Source: Ruminococcus flavefaciens
Lineage (GTDB): Bacteria; Bacillota; Clostridia; Oscillospirales; Ruminococcaceae
Reading direction: 5' to 3'
Assembly (NCBI GenBank): GCA_002309635.1
Contig: DBXO01000014.1
Coordinates: 13,500 to 77,499, forward strand
DNA length: 64,000 bases
Positions 7,227 through 15,165 of this stretch are shown here, in pieces (the stretch's first letter is position 1; each line of letters begins with the position of its first letter). Below the pieces are notes generated by a model that ran no database searches, was not told the DNA's origin, and saw only the letters and a list, made by a program, of their open reading frames with translations. Both the position numbers and the translations under genes were made by a program.

Positions 7227-9254
7227 TTACTCTTCAAAAGCCGTGAGTATTCTTTCGATACGCTCTGCAAGGTCGTCCGTGAGGATCTTATTTTCCTCTA
7301 TCTCGGAGATAATGTCCTGACCGTAGCTTCTGATGTAGTTCATAAGGTCCGTGCGGTACTCTCTCAGCTCGTTCAGCGGTATTCCCCTGAAGAAGTCATG
7401 CTGTGCTGCATAGAGGAGTATGACCTGCTCGTAATGAGGGAGCGGGTTGTACAGAGGCTGTTTGAGCAGCTCCGTAAGCATATGGCCGTGGTTCAGGAGG
7501 TCCGTCGTGGATTGGTCAAGCTCCGAGGAGAACTGTGTGAATATCTCCATTTCCTTGAACTGCGCAAGGTCGATACGCAGGTTTCCCGAAGCCTTCTTCA
7601 TGGCCTTTGTCTGAGCGGCGCCGCCTACACGGGATACGGAAAGTCCGTAGTTCACCGCAGGACGGAGACCTGAGTTGAAAAGCTCGCTCTCCAGGAAAAT
7701 CTGACCGTCGGTGATAGATATTACATTGGTAGGGATATAAGCCGAGATATCGCCTGCAAGGGTCTCGATGATGGGGAGAGCCGTGAGCGAGCCGCCGCCG
7801 TGCTCGTCGTCAAGACGGCTTGAACGCTCGAGAAGTCTCGAATGGAGATAGAAAACGTCTCCGGGGTAAGCCTCTCGTCCGGGAGGACGGTGGAGAAGAA
7901 GTGACATGGCTCTGTAAGCAACTGCGTGCTTTGAAAGATCGTCATATACTATGAGTACGTCCTTGCCCTTGGACATGAAATACTCTGCGATAGCCGTACC
8001 CGAATAGGGGGCTATATACTGGAATGGCGAGGGATCGCTGGCAGAAGCGCATACAACTACCGAGTAATCCATAGCGCCGTACTTTTTGAGTGTATTTACT
8101 ATCTGTGCGACAGTTGAGGACTTCTGACCTATGGCTACATAGATACAGATAACGTCCTGATCCTTCTGATTTATGATAGTATCCACGGCAATGGAGGTCT
8201 TTCCTGTCTGGCGGTCGCCGATAATGAGCTCACGCTGACCTCTGCCGATAGGGAACATTGAATCTATAGCGAGTATACCCGTCTGCAGAGGCACGTTTAC
8301 GGGCTTTCGCTCGATAACGCCGGGAGCCTCACGCTCTATGGGGAAGTAATCTTCGGGCTTTATCTGTCCGAGGCCGTCTATAGGCGCTCCGAGAGCGTCA
8401 ACAACACGTCCGAGGAGCTCGTCGCTTACGCCGATGCCTGCTCTTTTGCCTGTTCTTATGACTGATGAGCCCTCTGTGAGGCCATGATCGTCTCCGAGGA
8501 GAACTACTCCCACCGACTTTTCCTCAAGGTTCTGAACGATACCTCTTATACCCGTTTCAAACTCGACAAGCTCGCCGTACATGACGGAGTTCATGCCGTA
8601 AACCCTTGCGATACCGTCGCCGAGACGTGTTATGAAGCCTGTTTCGGTAGCGCCAGACTTAACGTCGAAGTCGCGGACCTCGGTTTTCAGTACGGATATG
8701 ATATCGCTGCTGCTTCCCTTTGAAGCCTTTGGAGCCTCCACATATTCCGTAGCCTTGGTCTGGAGGGTATCCTTCATAAGGCGGAGGCCCGTGCGGTAGC
8801 TCTTATCGTATTCAAGGTCGCCTGCGTTGAGTATAAAGCCGCCGATTATATCGGGGTCGTGCTTATACTCTATATCCACGTCCTCCTTGACGAATCTGTC
8901 CATTATGAACTGCCTGAGGTCTGCCTGCTGAGCCTCGGTAAGGGGCGTAACATAGCGTACCACAGCCTTTATGCTGCCCTGCTTGTCGAGGAGTATATCC
9001 TCGTATTCGTCAAGTATCTCCCCGATGTGTTCAACAGCGCCGCTGCGAACGGCATTGAACAGGAATTTCTGCATATCCTCGGGGAAGAGCTTGCATATAA
9101 CAGCTCTCTTCTCGTCGTGTGTGACAAGAGGATTTGAAAGCGTATCCGCAAGGTCGGGACAGGTCTCCAGTACCTTCCGCGTTTCGGAGCAGTCTGCCTG
9201 AGAAATATCAAGACGGACAAGCTCTTTCAGCAGCTCTCTGTCTGAATCTCTCAT
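7227..9254 (-). CDS. atpHA: ATP synthase delta-alpha fusion protein
   Basis: 675 residues in one uninterrupted frame. Residues 1-170 are an OSCP/delta domain: NPLVTHDEKRAVICKLF, then YVTPLTEAQQADLRQFI (101-117) and DPDIIGGFILNAGDLEYDKSYRTGLRLMKDTL (133-164). It seems short at the N-terminus, lacking the usual first helix. A polar linker, residues 173-183 (EAPKASKGSSS), leads into a complete alpha subunit from about 184 (SDIISVLK...GDGIARVYGM), with Walker A GDRQTGKTS at 346-354 and the PGREAYPGDVFYLHSRLLERS region. No SD-preceded start codon is seen at the junction; a GTG at 8741-8739 (residue 172) has only a weak AAGG upstream. It overlaps atpF by ATGA. Separate atpH and atpA are otherwise absent. 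Confidence 0.93.
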   Translation of the reverse strand: MRDSDRELLKELVRLDISQADCSETRKVLETCPDLADTLSNPLVTHDEKRAVICKLFPEDMQKFLFNAVRSGAVEHIGEILDEYEDILLDKQGSIKAVVRYVTPLTEAQQADLRQFIMDRFVKEDVDIEYKHDPDIIGGFILNAGDLEYDKSYRTGLRLMKDTLQTKATEYVEAPKASKGSSSDIISVLKTEVRDFDVKSGATETGFITRLGDGIARVYGMNSVMYGELVEFETGIRGIVQNLEEKSVGVVLLGDDHGLTEGSSVIRTGKRAGIGVSDELLGRVVDALGAPIDGLGQIKPEDYFPIEREAPGVIERKPVNVPLQTGILAIDSMFPIGRGQRELIIGDRQTGKTSIAVDTIINQKDQDVICIYVAIGQKSSTVAQIVNTLKKYGAMDYSVVVCASASDPSPFQYIAPYSGTAIAEYFMSKGKDVLIVYDDLSKHAVAYRAMSLLLHRPPGREAYPGDVFYLHSRLLERSSRLDDEHGGGSLTALPIIETLAGDISAYIPTNVISITDGQIFLESELFNSGLRPAVNYGLSVSRVGGAAQTKAMKKASGNLRIDLAQFKEMEIFTQFSSELDQSTTDLLNHGHMLTELLKQPLYNPLPHYEQVILLYAAQHDFFRGIPLNELREYRTDLMNYIRSYGQDIISEIEENKILTDDLAERIERILTAFEE

Positions 9255-9739
9255 TTCTTTGCCTCCTCTTCGGAAAGGAACTTATCAACGAGACGGCGGT
9301 TCTTTTCGTCGTCAACATTCTCGCCGATGATCTTTGAAGCGGCTTCGATAGCGAGGTCTGCTATCTGGGACTGAGCCTGACGTAGAACGCGCTTTCTCTC
9401 GTTCTCTATGGTCCTGTCTGCCTCTGAAACTATCTTTTCGGCCTCTTCCTGAGACTTCTTTATTATTGCAGCTCTTTCGGACTCTGCGTCCTCATGGGCT
9501 TTCATGATTATCTGGTTAGCCTTTTCCTTGGCTTCGCTGATAGAGTCCTCATACTGCTGACGGAGCTCCTCGGCCTCCTCTTTGGCTTTTTCGGCGGAGT
9601 CGAGGTTATCCTGTATAGTACGGGTACGATCGGCTTTCATTTTATTCAATGGCTTGAAAAGGAATATCCTGAGCAGTATAAACAGTATTACAAGGTTTAC
9701 GACTGCCTCGAAAATGCTCCAGAATTGAAAATCAAGCAT
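9251..9739 (-). CDS. atpF: F1Fo ATP synthase b subunit
   Basis: 162 residues. Peripheral stalk. One N-terminal membrane helix (FWSIFEAVVNLVILFILLRIFLF), then a long charged helix rich in Ala, Glu and Lys that forms the dimeric stalk. In other organisms its C-terminus binds delta; here its partner is the delta domain of the next gene, to which it is coupled by a 4-base overlap. The ATG follows AAGGAGGAC. Confidence 0.95.
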   Translation of the reverse strand: MLDFQFWSIFEAVVNLVILFILLRIFLFKPLNKMKADRTRTIQDNLDSAEKAKEEAEELRQQYEDSISEAKEKANQIIMKAHEDAESERAAIIKKSQEEAEKIVSEADRTIENERKRVLRQAQSQIADLAIEAASKIIGENVDDEKNRRLVDKFLSEEEAKK

Positions 9740-9771
9740 TTTATGTCCTCCTTGTGTGTATTTGCTTCAGA

Positions 9772-9999
9772 TCACTTGCTTCCGAGCATTATGATTATAA
9801 GGAGCGCCGTAACGAAGCCGTAAACAGCGGTAGCCTCTGCGAGGGCACAGCCGATGATGAGCGATGTCCTGATATCGCTCTTTGCCTCTGGCTGACGTGC
9901 GATGGATTCAGCTGCCTTTGCGGTAGCTATACCTATACCTATGCCTGCGCCTGCACCTGTAAGAACGGCAACAGCAGCGCCTAATGCGATGATTCCCAT
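9772..9999 (-). CDS. atpE: F1Fo ATP synthase c subunit, second copy
   Basis: 75 residues. Proteolipid of the rotor ring: two membrane helices around the polar loop ARQPEAKSD, with the ion-binding Glu55 in CALAEATAVYG. It differs from the adjacent copy only at residues 24 (Ile for Leu), 30 (Ala for Thr) and 35 (Arg for Lys). The Na+-ligand positions known from Propionigenium (Gln32, Ser66) align with Ile22 and Ala56, so proton coupling is more likely. GGAGG precedes the ATG. Confidence 0.95.
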   Translation of the reverse strand: MGIIALGAAVAVLTGAGAGIGIGIATAKAAESIARQPEAKSDIRTSLIIGCALAEATAVYGFVTALLIIIMLGSK

Positions 10000-10025
10000 A
10001 TTTTATACCTCCGTGTAAGTGATGA

Positions 10026-10253
10026 TCATTTGCTTCCGAGCATTATGATTATAAGGAGCGCCGTAACGAAGCCGTAAACGGCGGTAGCCTCTGCAAGGGC
10101 GCAGCCGATGATGAGCGATGTCCTGATATCGCTCTTTGCCTCAGGCTGCTTTGCGATGGATTCCGTTGCCTTAGCTGTTGCAAGGCCTATACCTATGCCT
10201 GCGCCTGCGCCTGTAAGAACGGCAACAGCAGCGCCTAATGCGATTATACCCAT
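10026..10253 (-). CDS. atpE: F1Fo ATP synthase c subunit, first copy
   Basis: 75 residues, 72 identical to the second copy. The two start 254 bases apart, and their ribosome sites and spacers also resemble each other, which points to a tandem gene duplication. Glu55 is the carboxylate. The SD (GGAGG) lies inside the last codons of atpB, 3 bases before this ATG, so translation is closely coupled to atpB. Two copies may simply raise c-subunit dosage, or may build a mixed ring. Confidence 0.95.
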   Translation of the reverse strand: MGIIALGAAVAVLTGAGAGIGIGLATAKATESIAKQPEAKSDIRTSLIIGCALAEATAVYGFVTALLIIIMLGSK

Positions 10254-10255
10254 AT

Positions 10256-11005
10256 TTATTTACCTCCGTGGAGCTGAGCTCTTTTTTTAGCTTTTTTTGC
10301 TTTTTTCTCAGGTTTTTCCTCTTCTTCCTCTATAGCCTCGGACATATACAGCGAGGTGAGGAAGGTGAATACATAAGCCTGTAGAAGTCCGTCAAGTATA
10401 TCAAATATGATACTCAGGATAACCGGGACGCCTATTGCGGGTACGCCCAGAACTACCTTGAACGGTATCTTTACAAGCTCGATGATTATGAATGCGCCGA
10501 TAACGTTACCGAAAAGTCGCATGCACAGCGAAAGCGGCCTTGTGAGAAGATCCAGCAGATTCAGCGGATTCGTGAAGCTTTTGAGCCATTTCACTGGACC
10601 CTTTTCGATGATGAAGGACGCCTGTACGAGTATGATAGCCATTCCCGCAAGAGCGGCAGTCACATTTATGTCCTTGGTGGGCGGTACGAAGCCGAATATA
10701 CCCATCATATTCGACACGCCTATGTAGATGATGAACGTTTCCAGTATGGGGACGTATTTCCTGCCCTTTTCGCCGAGGGTATCCGTAAAGAAATTGTCCA
10801 GCCAGTCCATAATACTCTCAAGTATGCACTGCGAACCCGTTGGGACCTTTTTGAGCTTTCGTGTAAGGATAATGGACAGGAGCACAAGGGCTGCCATAAT
10901 GATCCATGTTACCGCGCATGAATCGGCAATGGGGATATCCAGTCCGAATAAATGTATCGTAAAGGCGGTATGATTATCGAGCTCTTTCATAAGCTCATCT
11001 GCCAT
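10256..11005 (-). CDS. atpB: F1Fo ATP synthase a subunit
   Basis: 249 residues. Stator membrane subunit carrying the ion half-channels. The essential arginine is in LSLCMRLFGNVIGAFII, and the C-terminal helix VFTFLTSLYMSEAI is present. An odd feature is a highly charged tail (about 25 residues of Glu then Lys/Arg, EEEEEKPEKKAKKAKKRAQ) beyond the normal end of the protein. It is the first gene of the atp operon. No atpI or atpZ precedes it. Confidence 0.95.
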   Translation of the reverse strand: MADELMKELDNHTAFTIHLFGLDIPIADSCAVTWIIMAALVLLSIILTRKLKKVPTGSQCILESIMDWLDNFFTDTLGEKGRKYVPILETFIIYIGVSNMMGIFGFVPPTKDINVTAALAGMAIILVQASFIIEKGPVKWLKSFTNPLNLLDLLTRPLSLCMRLFGNVIGAFIIIELVKIPFKVVLGVPAIGVPVILSIIFDILDGLLQAYVFTFLTSLYMSEAIEEEEEKPEKKAKKAKKRAQLHGGK

Positions 11006-11047
11006 GAAAACACCTTCTTTCGGTATGGCACTGCGCCAAAATAATAA

Positions 11048-11078
11048 AACGGAGACTGCAATTACACAAATCTCCGTT
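11048..11078 (-). promoter_or_regulatory. Terminator-like hairpin in the atp leader
   Basis: On the minus strand AACGGAGA pairs with TCTCCGTT across a 15-base loop and is followed by TTATTATTTT. It lies between the atp promoter and atpB, so it could act as a leaky attenuator. No alternative structure was identified. Confidence 0.4.
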
Positions 11079-11154
11079 GATTGAGTCTTGATGATGTACA
11101 GATATGCGTCCGTCGGACTTTTTCAAGCTGCGGGAATATCATGTCCACTTATAT

Positions 11155-11183
11155 ATAATATAACAAAAATTGTATATTGTCAA
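11155..11183 (-). promoter_or_regulatory. Sigma-A promoter of the ATP synthase operon
   Basis: Minus strand: TTGACA (11178-11183), a 17-base spacer, TATTAT (11155-11160). It leaves a leader of roughly 140 bases before atpB. It sits in the gap after the polysaccharide operon, where no strong terminator is visible, so read-through from upstream is possible. Confidence 0.8.
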
Positions 11184-11218
11184 GACTTTGAGAAAAAAAT
11201 CACATTAGAATAATAAAA

Positions 11219-11554
11219 TTATTTTCCGTCGCCCTCGGACAGCTTTATAGCGCGGTCGAGGCGTTCTATTGCGCCTGAGTTGAGTTTTTCCGTGAGTCTT
11301 ACGCGGTCGAGCTCCTTTTTGAATGCGTTCAGCTCGTCGGCAATGCGGCGTATCACATCGGCAGTCCTGAGCTGCTGATCCTCAAGGGCGCACACCCTCT
11401 TGATGAGATCGTTTATATTTGCGGCGAGGAGCTCGTTGGCGTTATTCTGCCTGTCGCCGAACTCCGTGAGCTTTTCGCCTGCTTTCAGGGTACTGATCTT
11501 TTCATGTCCGGTAAAAGTAAGCATTTTATCTTTAGTCAGCTTCATATCAGACAT
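11219..11554 (-). CDS. Small coiled-coil protein, unknown
   Basis: 111 residues. The start is the ATG at 11554, with AAGGAG 8 bases upstream; a GTG three codons earlier falls on the SD itself. After a short N-terminal segment the protein is mostly charged helix (LLAANINDLIKRVCALEDQQLRTADVIRRIADELNAFKKELDRVRLTEKLNSGAIERLDRAI), likely coiled coil. No signal peptide or membrane segment is present. It is last in the polysaccharide operon, 57 bases after rmd. The family is not recognised; the link to glycan synthesis rests on position only. Confidence 0.65.
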   Translation of the reverse strand: MSDMKLTKDKMLTFTGHEKISTLKAGEKLTEFGDRQNNANELLAANINDLIKRVCALEDQQLRTADVIRRIADELNAFKKELDRVRLTEKLNSGAIERLDRAIKLSEGDGK

Positions 11555-11611
11555 TTTGTTCACTCCTTATCTTTCGGACTTATTTCAGCCGTTGTTCCGG
11601 GGGGAAAGGCC

Positions 11612-12553
11612 TTAAGCCCTGAGGTTTCCGCGCCAGTAATCCAGCGTATCCTCAATGGTCTGCTCCATGCTTATCTCGGCTCTCCAGCCCGTATCCTGAT
11701 AAATACGCGAAACATCGGGCTCTATCAGCGGTATATCCGAGGCTCTCATGCGGCCTGGGTCCTGCTTTACCTCTATGGCTGCTTTTGACATGGAGAGGGC
11801 AGTATCCAGTATGAACTGCACCGAAACAGCCTTTCCTCTGCCGATATTGTAAACTGAGCCGCTTTTCCCTTTTTCACCGAGGAGCCTGTAGGCTCTTACA
11901 ACATCGCGGACGTCGGTGAAATCACGCTTTGCGGTGAGATTTCCCACGCTCATAACGGGCTCGTGTATGCCTTTCTCGATTTCCGCTATCTGCTTGCAGA
12001 AGTCAGAGATGACGAATATATTGCTCTGGCGGGGACCTGAGTGGTTGAAGGCGCGTACCATGACTATGTCCATTTTATAGGCACGGGCGTAGATCTCGCC
12101 TATCATTCCCTGACATGCCTTGGTTGCGGCGTAGATATTGCCGGGGTTAAGGGGCTCCGATTCGGAAAGGGGACAGGCGCCCTCGCGGATATAGCCGTAT
12201 TCCTCACCCGAGCCTATGAGAAGCACTCTTGTGTCCTTTTTGTCGGCTTCACGCAGGGCTTCGAGGACGTTTATTGTGCCGATGATGTTTATTTCTGCCG
12301 TGAGCTGCGGCTTTTTCCACGAAACGGACACCGAGCTCTGAGCGGCAAGGTGGTACACCACATCGGGAGCTGTCTCAGCGAGTATCTGCGATATATCGTC
12401 CTTTTTCAGGATATCAAGTCTGTGTACGCTGCAATCTCCGGTTATTTCCTCATTCGGCAGACAAGTTGCGTGAACCTCCCAGCCTGCGGAGCTGAGCTCG
12501 CGTATGAGATAGCCTCCTACGAAGCCTGCCGCACCAATTATCAATGCTTTCAA
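11612..12553 (-). CDS. rmd: GDP-6-deoxy-D-mannose (4-keto) reductase, Rmd-like
   Basis: 313 residues from a TTG start that has GGAGGG 7 bases upstream; the ATG five codons earlier has no ribosome site. It is an extended short-chain dehydrogenase: NAD(P) motif GAAGFVGG at the N-terminus, SGEEYG, YAATK (catalytic Tyr and Lys) and RAFNHSGPRQ. Together with Gmd and ManC in the same operon it would convert GDP-4-keto-6-deoxymannose to GDP-D-rhamnose. A GDP-fucose synthase or a related epimerase cannot be excluded, but the FNHSGPRQ region resembles Rmd. Confidence 0.75.
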   Translation of the reverse strand: MKALIIGAAGFVGGYLIRELSSAGWEVHATCLPNEEITGDCSVHRLDILKKDDISQILAETAPDVVYHLAAQSSVSVSWKKPQLTAEINIIGTINVLEALREADKKDTRVLLIGSGEEYGYIREGACPLSESEPLNPGNIYAATKACQGMIGEIYARAYKMDIVMVRAFNHSGPRQSNIFVISDFCKQIAEIEKGIHEPVMSVGNLTAKRDFTDVRDVVRAYRLLGEKGKSGSVYNIGRGKAVSVQFILDTALSMSKAAIEVKQDPGRMRASDIPLIEPDVSRIYQDTGWRAEISMEQTIEDTLDYWRGNLRA

Positions 12554-12579
12554 GTGTCTGCCCTCCATATTTGACAGTA

Positions 12580-13701
12580 TTATTTCAGTATATCGTATAA
12601 TCTGTTGAGTATTACTTTTTCGTTGAAGCAGGTTTTTACTCTTTCAGCAGCAGCTTTTCCGTATTTTTCGCGGAGCTCCCTGTTGCCTGCAAGGGTGTTT
12701 ATGGCTTCTGCAAGCGCATTCGGATCCGAAGGCGGTACAGTTATGCCTGTTTTGCCGTTTACGCTGACATATGGGACTCCCGATTTCAGCGCGGTGTTGA
12801 TAACGGGCTTTCCGTAGACCATAGCCTCAAGCTGAACTATGCCGAAGGCCTCGCTCGTAGCCACAGACGGCAGCACGAAGATATCGCAGTCGGCGTAAGC
12901 CTGTCTCAGTTCCTCATCGGGGAGAAAACCGAGAAAATGCACCTTATCCGCTATATTATGCGCCGAGCAGTAACCTTTCAGCCGGTCGGCGAGCTCGCCT
13001 CTGCCGGCGATGAACAGCTCGCAGCCATTCACCTTTTCAAAGGCTTTCAGAAGTATGTCCGCGCCCTTGTAGTACACCAGCCTGCCTGTGAAAAATACCT
13101 TTATACAGTTCTTATCATTGGCTTTTTCGGTAAGGAACGGTCTCCTCCTGACAGAGAGGTACTCCTCAGGGATTATGCCGTAGGGGAGAAGTCTGCATTT
13201 CTTCCTGAATTCGGGAAGATACGGCGAATACTTCACGTGTCCCTCCGTAGCTGTGAGTATCACGTCTGCCCTTTTCAGCAGATAGCGCATGAAAGGCTTG
13301 TAGAAAAGCATGAGCTTTTGCTGCTTTACAATGTCGCTGTGCCACGACACTACAACCTTTCCCCTGAAGCCGGACAGCATGAGAGCAGCGTCCGCAAGCG
13401 GAAATGGCACGTGTATATGCACAACGTCGGCTTTTTTAGCCATTTGTCTGAAATAGTGAAAAAACGAGAAGGACAGGGGACATGAGAAATATGTTCCGAG
13501 ACTTCCCGAACGCACAAGGTCTACTCCGCACATTTTTTCGCGTATGGTACCGCCCTTGCCGTCGCGGCAGACAAGAGTCTTCACTCTTACGCCGTCAAGC
13601 TTTCCGAGCTCCTCGGAATACTGCCTGATAAGGGTCTCGATACCGCCTATGTGCGGGAAATAGGCTTTGTTGACTTCAAGTATATTGAGTTTTTTCTTCA
13701 T
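12580..13701 (-). CDS. GT4-family glycosyltransferase
   Basis: 373 residues. GT-B fold with the N-terminal HIGGIETLIRQYSEEL glycine motif and the C-terminal EX7E motif EAFGIVQLE. The phosphate/nucleotide-binding region VFFTGRLVYYKGADILLKAF is intact. The ATG at 13701 overlaps the stop of the upstream glycosyltransferase (ATGA), so the two are coupled; a longer frame reaching 13752 has no ribosome site. Neighbouring genes supply GDP-mannose and GDP-rhamnose, so a mannosyl- or rhamnosyltransferase is a fair guess. Confidence 0.85.
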   Translation of the reverse strand: MKKKLNILEVNKAYFPHIGGIETLIRQYSEELGKLDGVRVKTLVCRDGKGGTIREKMCGVDLVRSGSLGTYFSCPLSFSFFHYFRQMAKKADVVHIHVPFPLADAALMLSGFRGKVVVSWHSDIVKQQKLMLFYKPFMRYLLKRADVILTATEGHVKYSPYLPEFRKKCRLLPYGIIPEEYLSVRRRPFLTEKANDKNCIKVFFTGRLVYYKGADILLKAFEKVNGCELFIAGRGELADRLKGYCSAHNIADKVHFLGFLPDEELRQAYADCDIFVLPSVATSEAFGIVQLEAMVYGKPVINTALKSGVPYVSVNGKTGITVPPSDPNALAEAINTLAGNRELREKYGKAAAERVKTCFNEKVILNRLYDILK

Positions 13702-14846
13702 TTTACAAGCTCCCTGTACACGTCCATGAGCATTTCCGCCGAGCGCTGCCACGTAAAGCCCTTTGCACGCTGCAAGCCCTTAAGGCTCAGCTCTCTGCGC
13801 AGCTCCTCGCTGCTGTAGAGCCTGTACATGCCCTCGGCAATGCTTTCCGGATCGTAGGCGTCGCATATTACGGCACAGTCGCCTGTAACCTCGGGGAGAG
13901 AAGCCTCGCCCGAAGAAAGTACGGGCACTCCGCAAGCCATAGCTTCAAGCGGCGGCATGCCGAAGCCCTCGTACAGCGACGGGAACACGAATGCAAGTGC
14001 ACCGCACATCAGCGGGTTCATATCCTCAGACGGTACGTATTTTGTAAAGATGATGTGTTCTGTCATGCCGAGCTTTTCAACGCGGCTGAATATGCCCTGA
14101 TCCAGCCAGCCCTTGCCGCCTGCAAGAACAAGCTTCGGCGAATTTACGCCCACCTTTTTCACAAAGGCTGTATAGGCGGTGATAAGGCGTTCAAGGTTCT
14201 TGCGGGGCTCGATGGTGCCCACATAGAGGAAGTAATCGCCGCTTATTTCCAGCGACTTTTTCACTTCGGGTATCCTTTCGGGCTCTGTGCAGGGGTGAAA
14301 GCGCTCCGTATCGACACCGCAGGGAACGACGCGGATCTTGCTTTCATGCTGCGGAAAATACTTTATTATCTCTTTTTTTGAGAATTCCGAATCCGTAACT
14401 ATAAGGTCGGCGCGCTTCATGGAGCGTTTAAGACCCATATCGAGCATATTCTTCGTTCTTCCGCGGACTGTCTCGGGAAAGGTCTTGTAAACCATGTCGT
14501 GAACGGTCACGACCTTTTTGCCGTGTACAAACGGCGGTACTATATAGTTGAAGAAATGGGTGAGCTCTGTTTTCCTTCCGAAAAACAGAGAATAGGGAAT
14601 GGGCAGGAACGTACTCGCAGCGCGGTAGGCAAAGCCCGAAAAGTCTGAAGTGTTGAGCTTTATGCTTTTGCCTGCAAGCTGTTTTACACGTTTTACACGT
14701 TCCTTGTCGCCGCTTGTGAAAAAGCTGTATTCGTAGGAGTTTTCGGGGTAAAGCTCGGCGAGAGCGCGGGTCTGTCCCAGCTCGCACCAGCCTATGCCCG
14801 TCATTTTATCGCTGCAAATAGGTACTGCGTCGAATGTTATCTTCAA
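13698..14846 (-). CDS. GT4-family glycosyltransferase
   Basis: 382 residues. The start is TTG at 14846, with GGAG 8 bases upstream and no alternative ATG nearby. It resembles the mannosyltransferase B group: MTGIGWCELGQTRAL at the N-terminus, FLYVGTIEPRKNLERLITAY, then EGFGMPPLEAMACGVPV with the EX7E motif. It lies 27 bases after the small protein gene and overlaps the next glycosyltransferase. The likely donor is a GDP-sugar made by this operon; the acceptor is unknown. Confidence 0.85.
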   Translation of the reverse strand: MKITFDAVPICSDKMTGIGWCELGQTRALAELYPENSYEYSFFTSGDKERVKRVKQLAGKSIKLNTSDFSGFAYRAASTFLPIPYSLFFGRKTELTHFFNYIVPPFVHGKKVVTVHDMVYKTFPETVRGRTKNMLDMGLKRSMKRADLIVTDSEFSKKEIIKYFPQHESKIRVVPCGVDTERFHPCTEPERIPEVKKSLEISGDYFLYVGTIEPRKNLERLITAYTAFVKKVGVNSPKLVLAGGKGWLDQGIFSRVEKLGMTEHIIFTKYVPSEDMNPLMCGALAFVFPSLYEGFGMPPLEAMACGVPVLSSGEASLPEVTGDCAVICDAYDPESIAEGMYRLYSSEELRRELSLKGLQRAKGFTWQRSAEMLMDVYRELVK

Positions 14847-14873
14847 ATCAACTTCTCCACCTTTGATGTTCTT

Positions 14874-15137
14874 TTAGCGCGCAAGATCTTTTATTTTTGC
14901 AATAAGATCTGCGATATAAGCGTCGGTATCATCGACGTCAAAGCCGGCAGCACCGAAGAAGCCGCCCTTTTCCCTGCGCATTTCTGTCTGTTCTGCTTTT
15001 TTCAGCTCCGAAAGAGCCTGTTCACGCGGCATGCCGTTTTCCAGGCCGTATATCACCTCGTTGAGGGCATCCAGCTTCATGATAACGTCTGCCTTTACAT
15101 ATCCGCCTTTTCTGCTTCTGAGTACTTCAAAGCCCAT
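14874..15137 (-). CDS. Small protein with DivIVA-like segments, unknown
   Basis: 87 residues, ATG with AGGGGGA upstream. The N-terminus (FEVLRSRKGGYVKADVIMKLDALNEVI) and the C-terminus (GFDVDDTDAYIADLIAKIKDL) each look like a degenerate DivIVA-type motif, in which an aromatic-Gly pair is followed by an acidic/hydrophobic helix. That is a weak resemblance. Lying between gmd and a glycosyltransferase, it could tether the glycan machinery to a cell site. No function is assigned. Confidence 0.6.
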   Translation of the reverse strand: MGFEVLRSRKGGYVKADVIMKLDALNEVIYGLENGMPREQALSELKKAEQTEMRREKGGFFGAAGFDVDDTDAYIADLIAKIKDLAR

Positions 15138-15165
15138 AATTATTCCCCCTGTACAGGCTTTTATC

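Noticed and set aside
7227..9254. Sequencing error joining atpH and atpA
   Set aside because: A simple indel would not keep the frame through both domains plus a plausible linker, and there is no leftover start/SD at the joint. The possibility is kept as a check in the finding.
9772..10253. Na+-translocating c ring
   Set aside because: The Gln and Ser ligands of known Na+ rings are replaced by Ile22 and Ala56; Thr57 alone is not enough.
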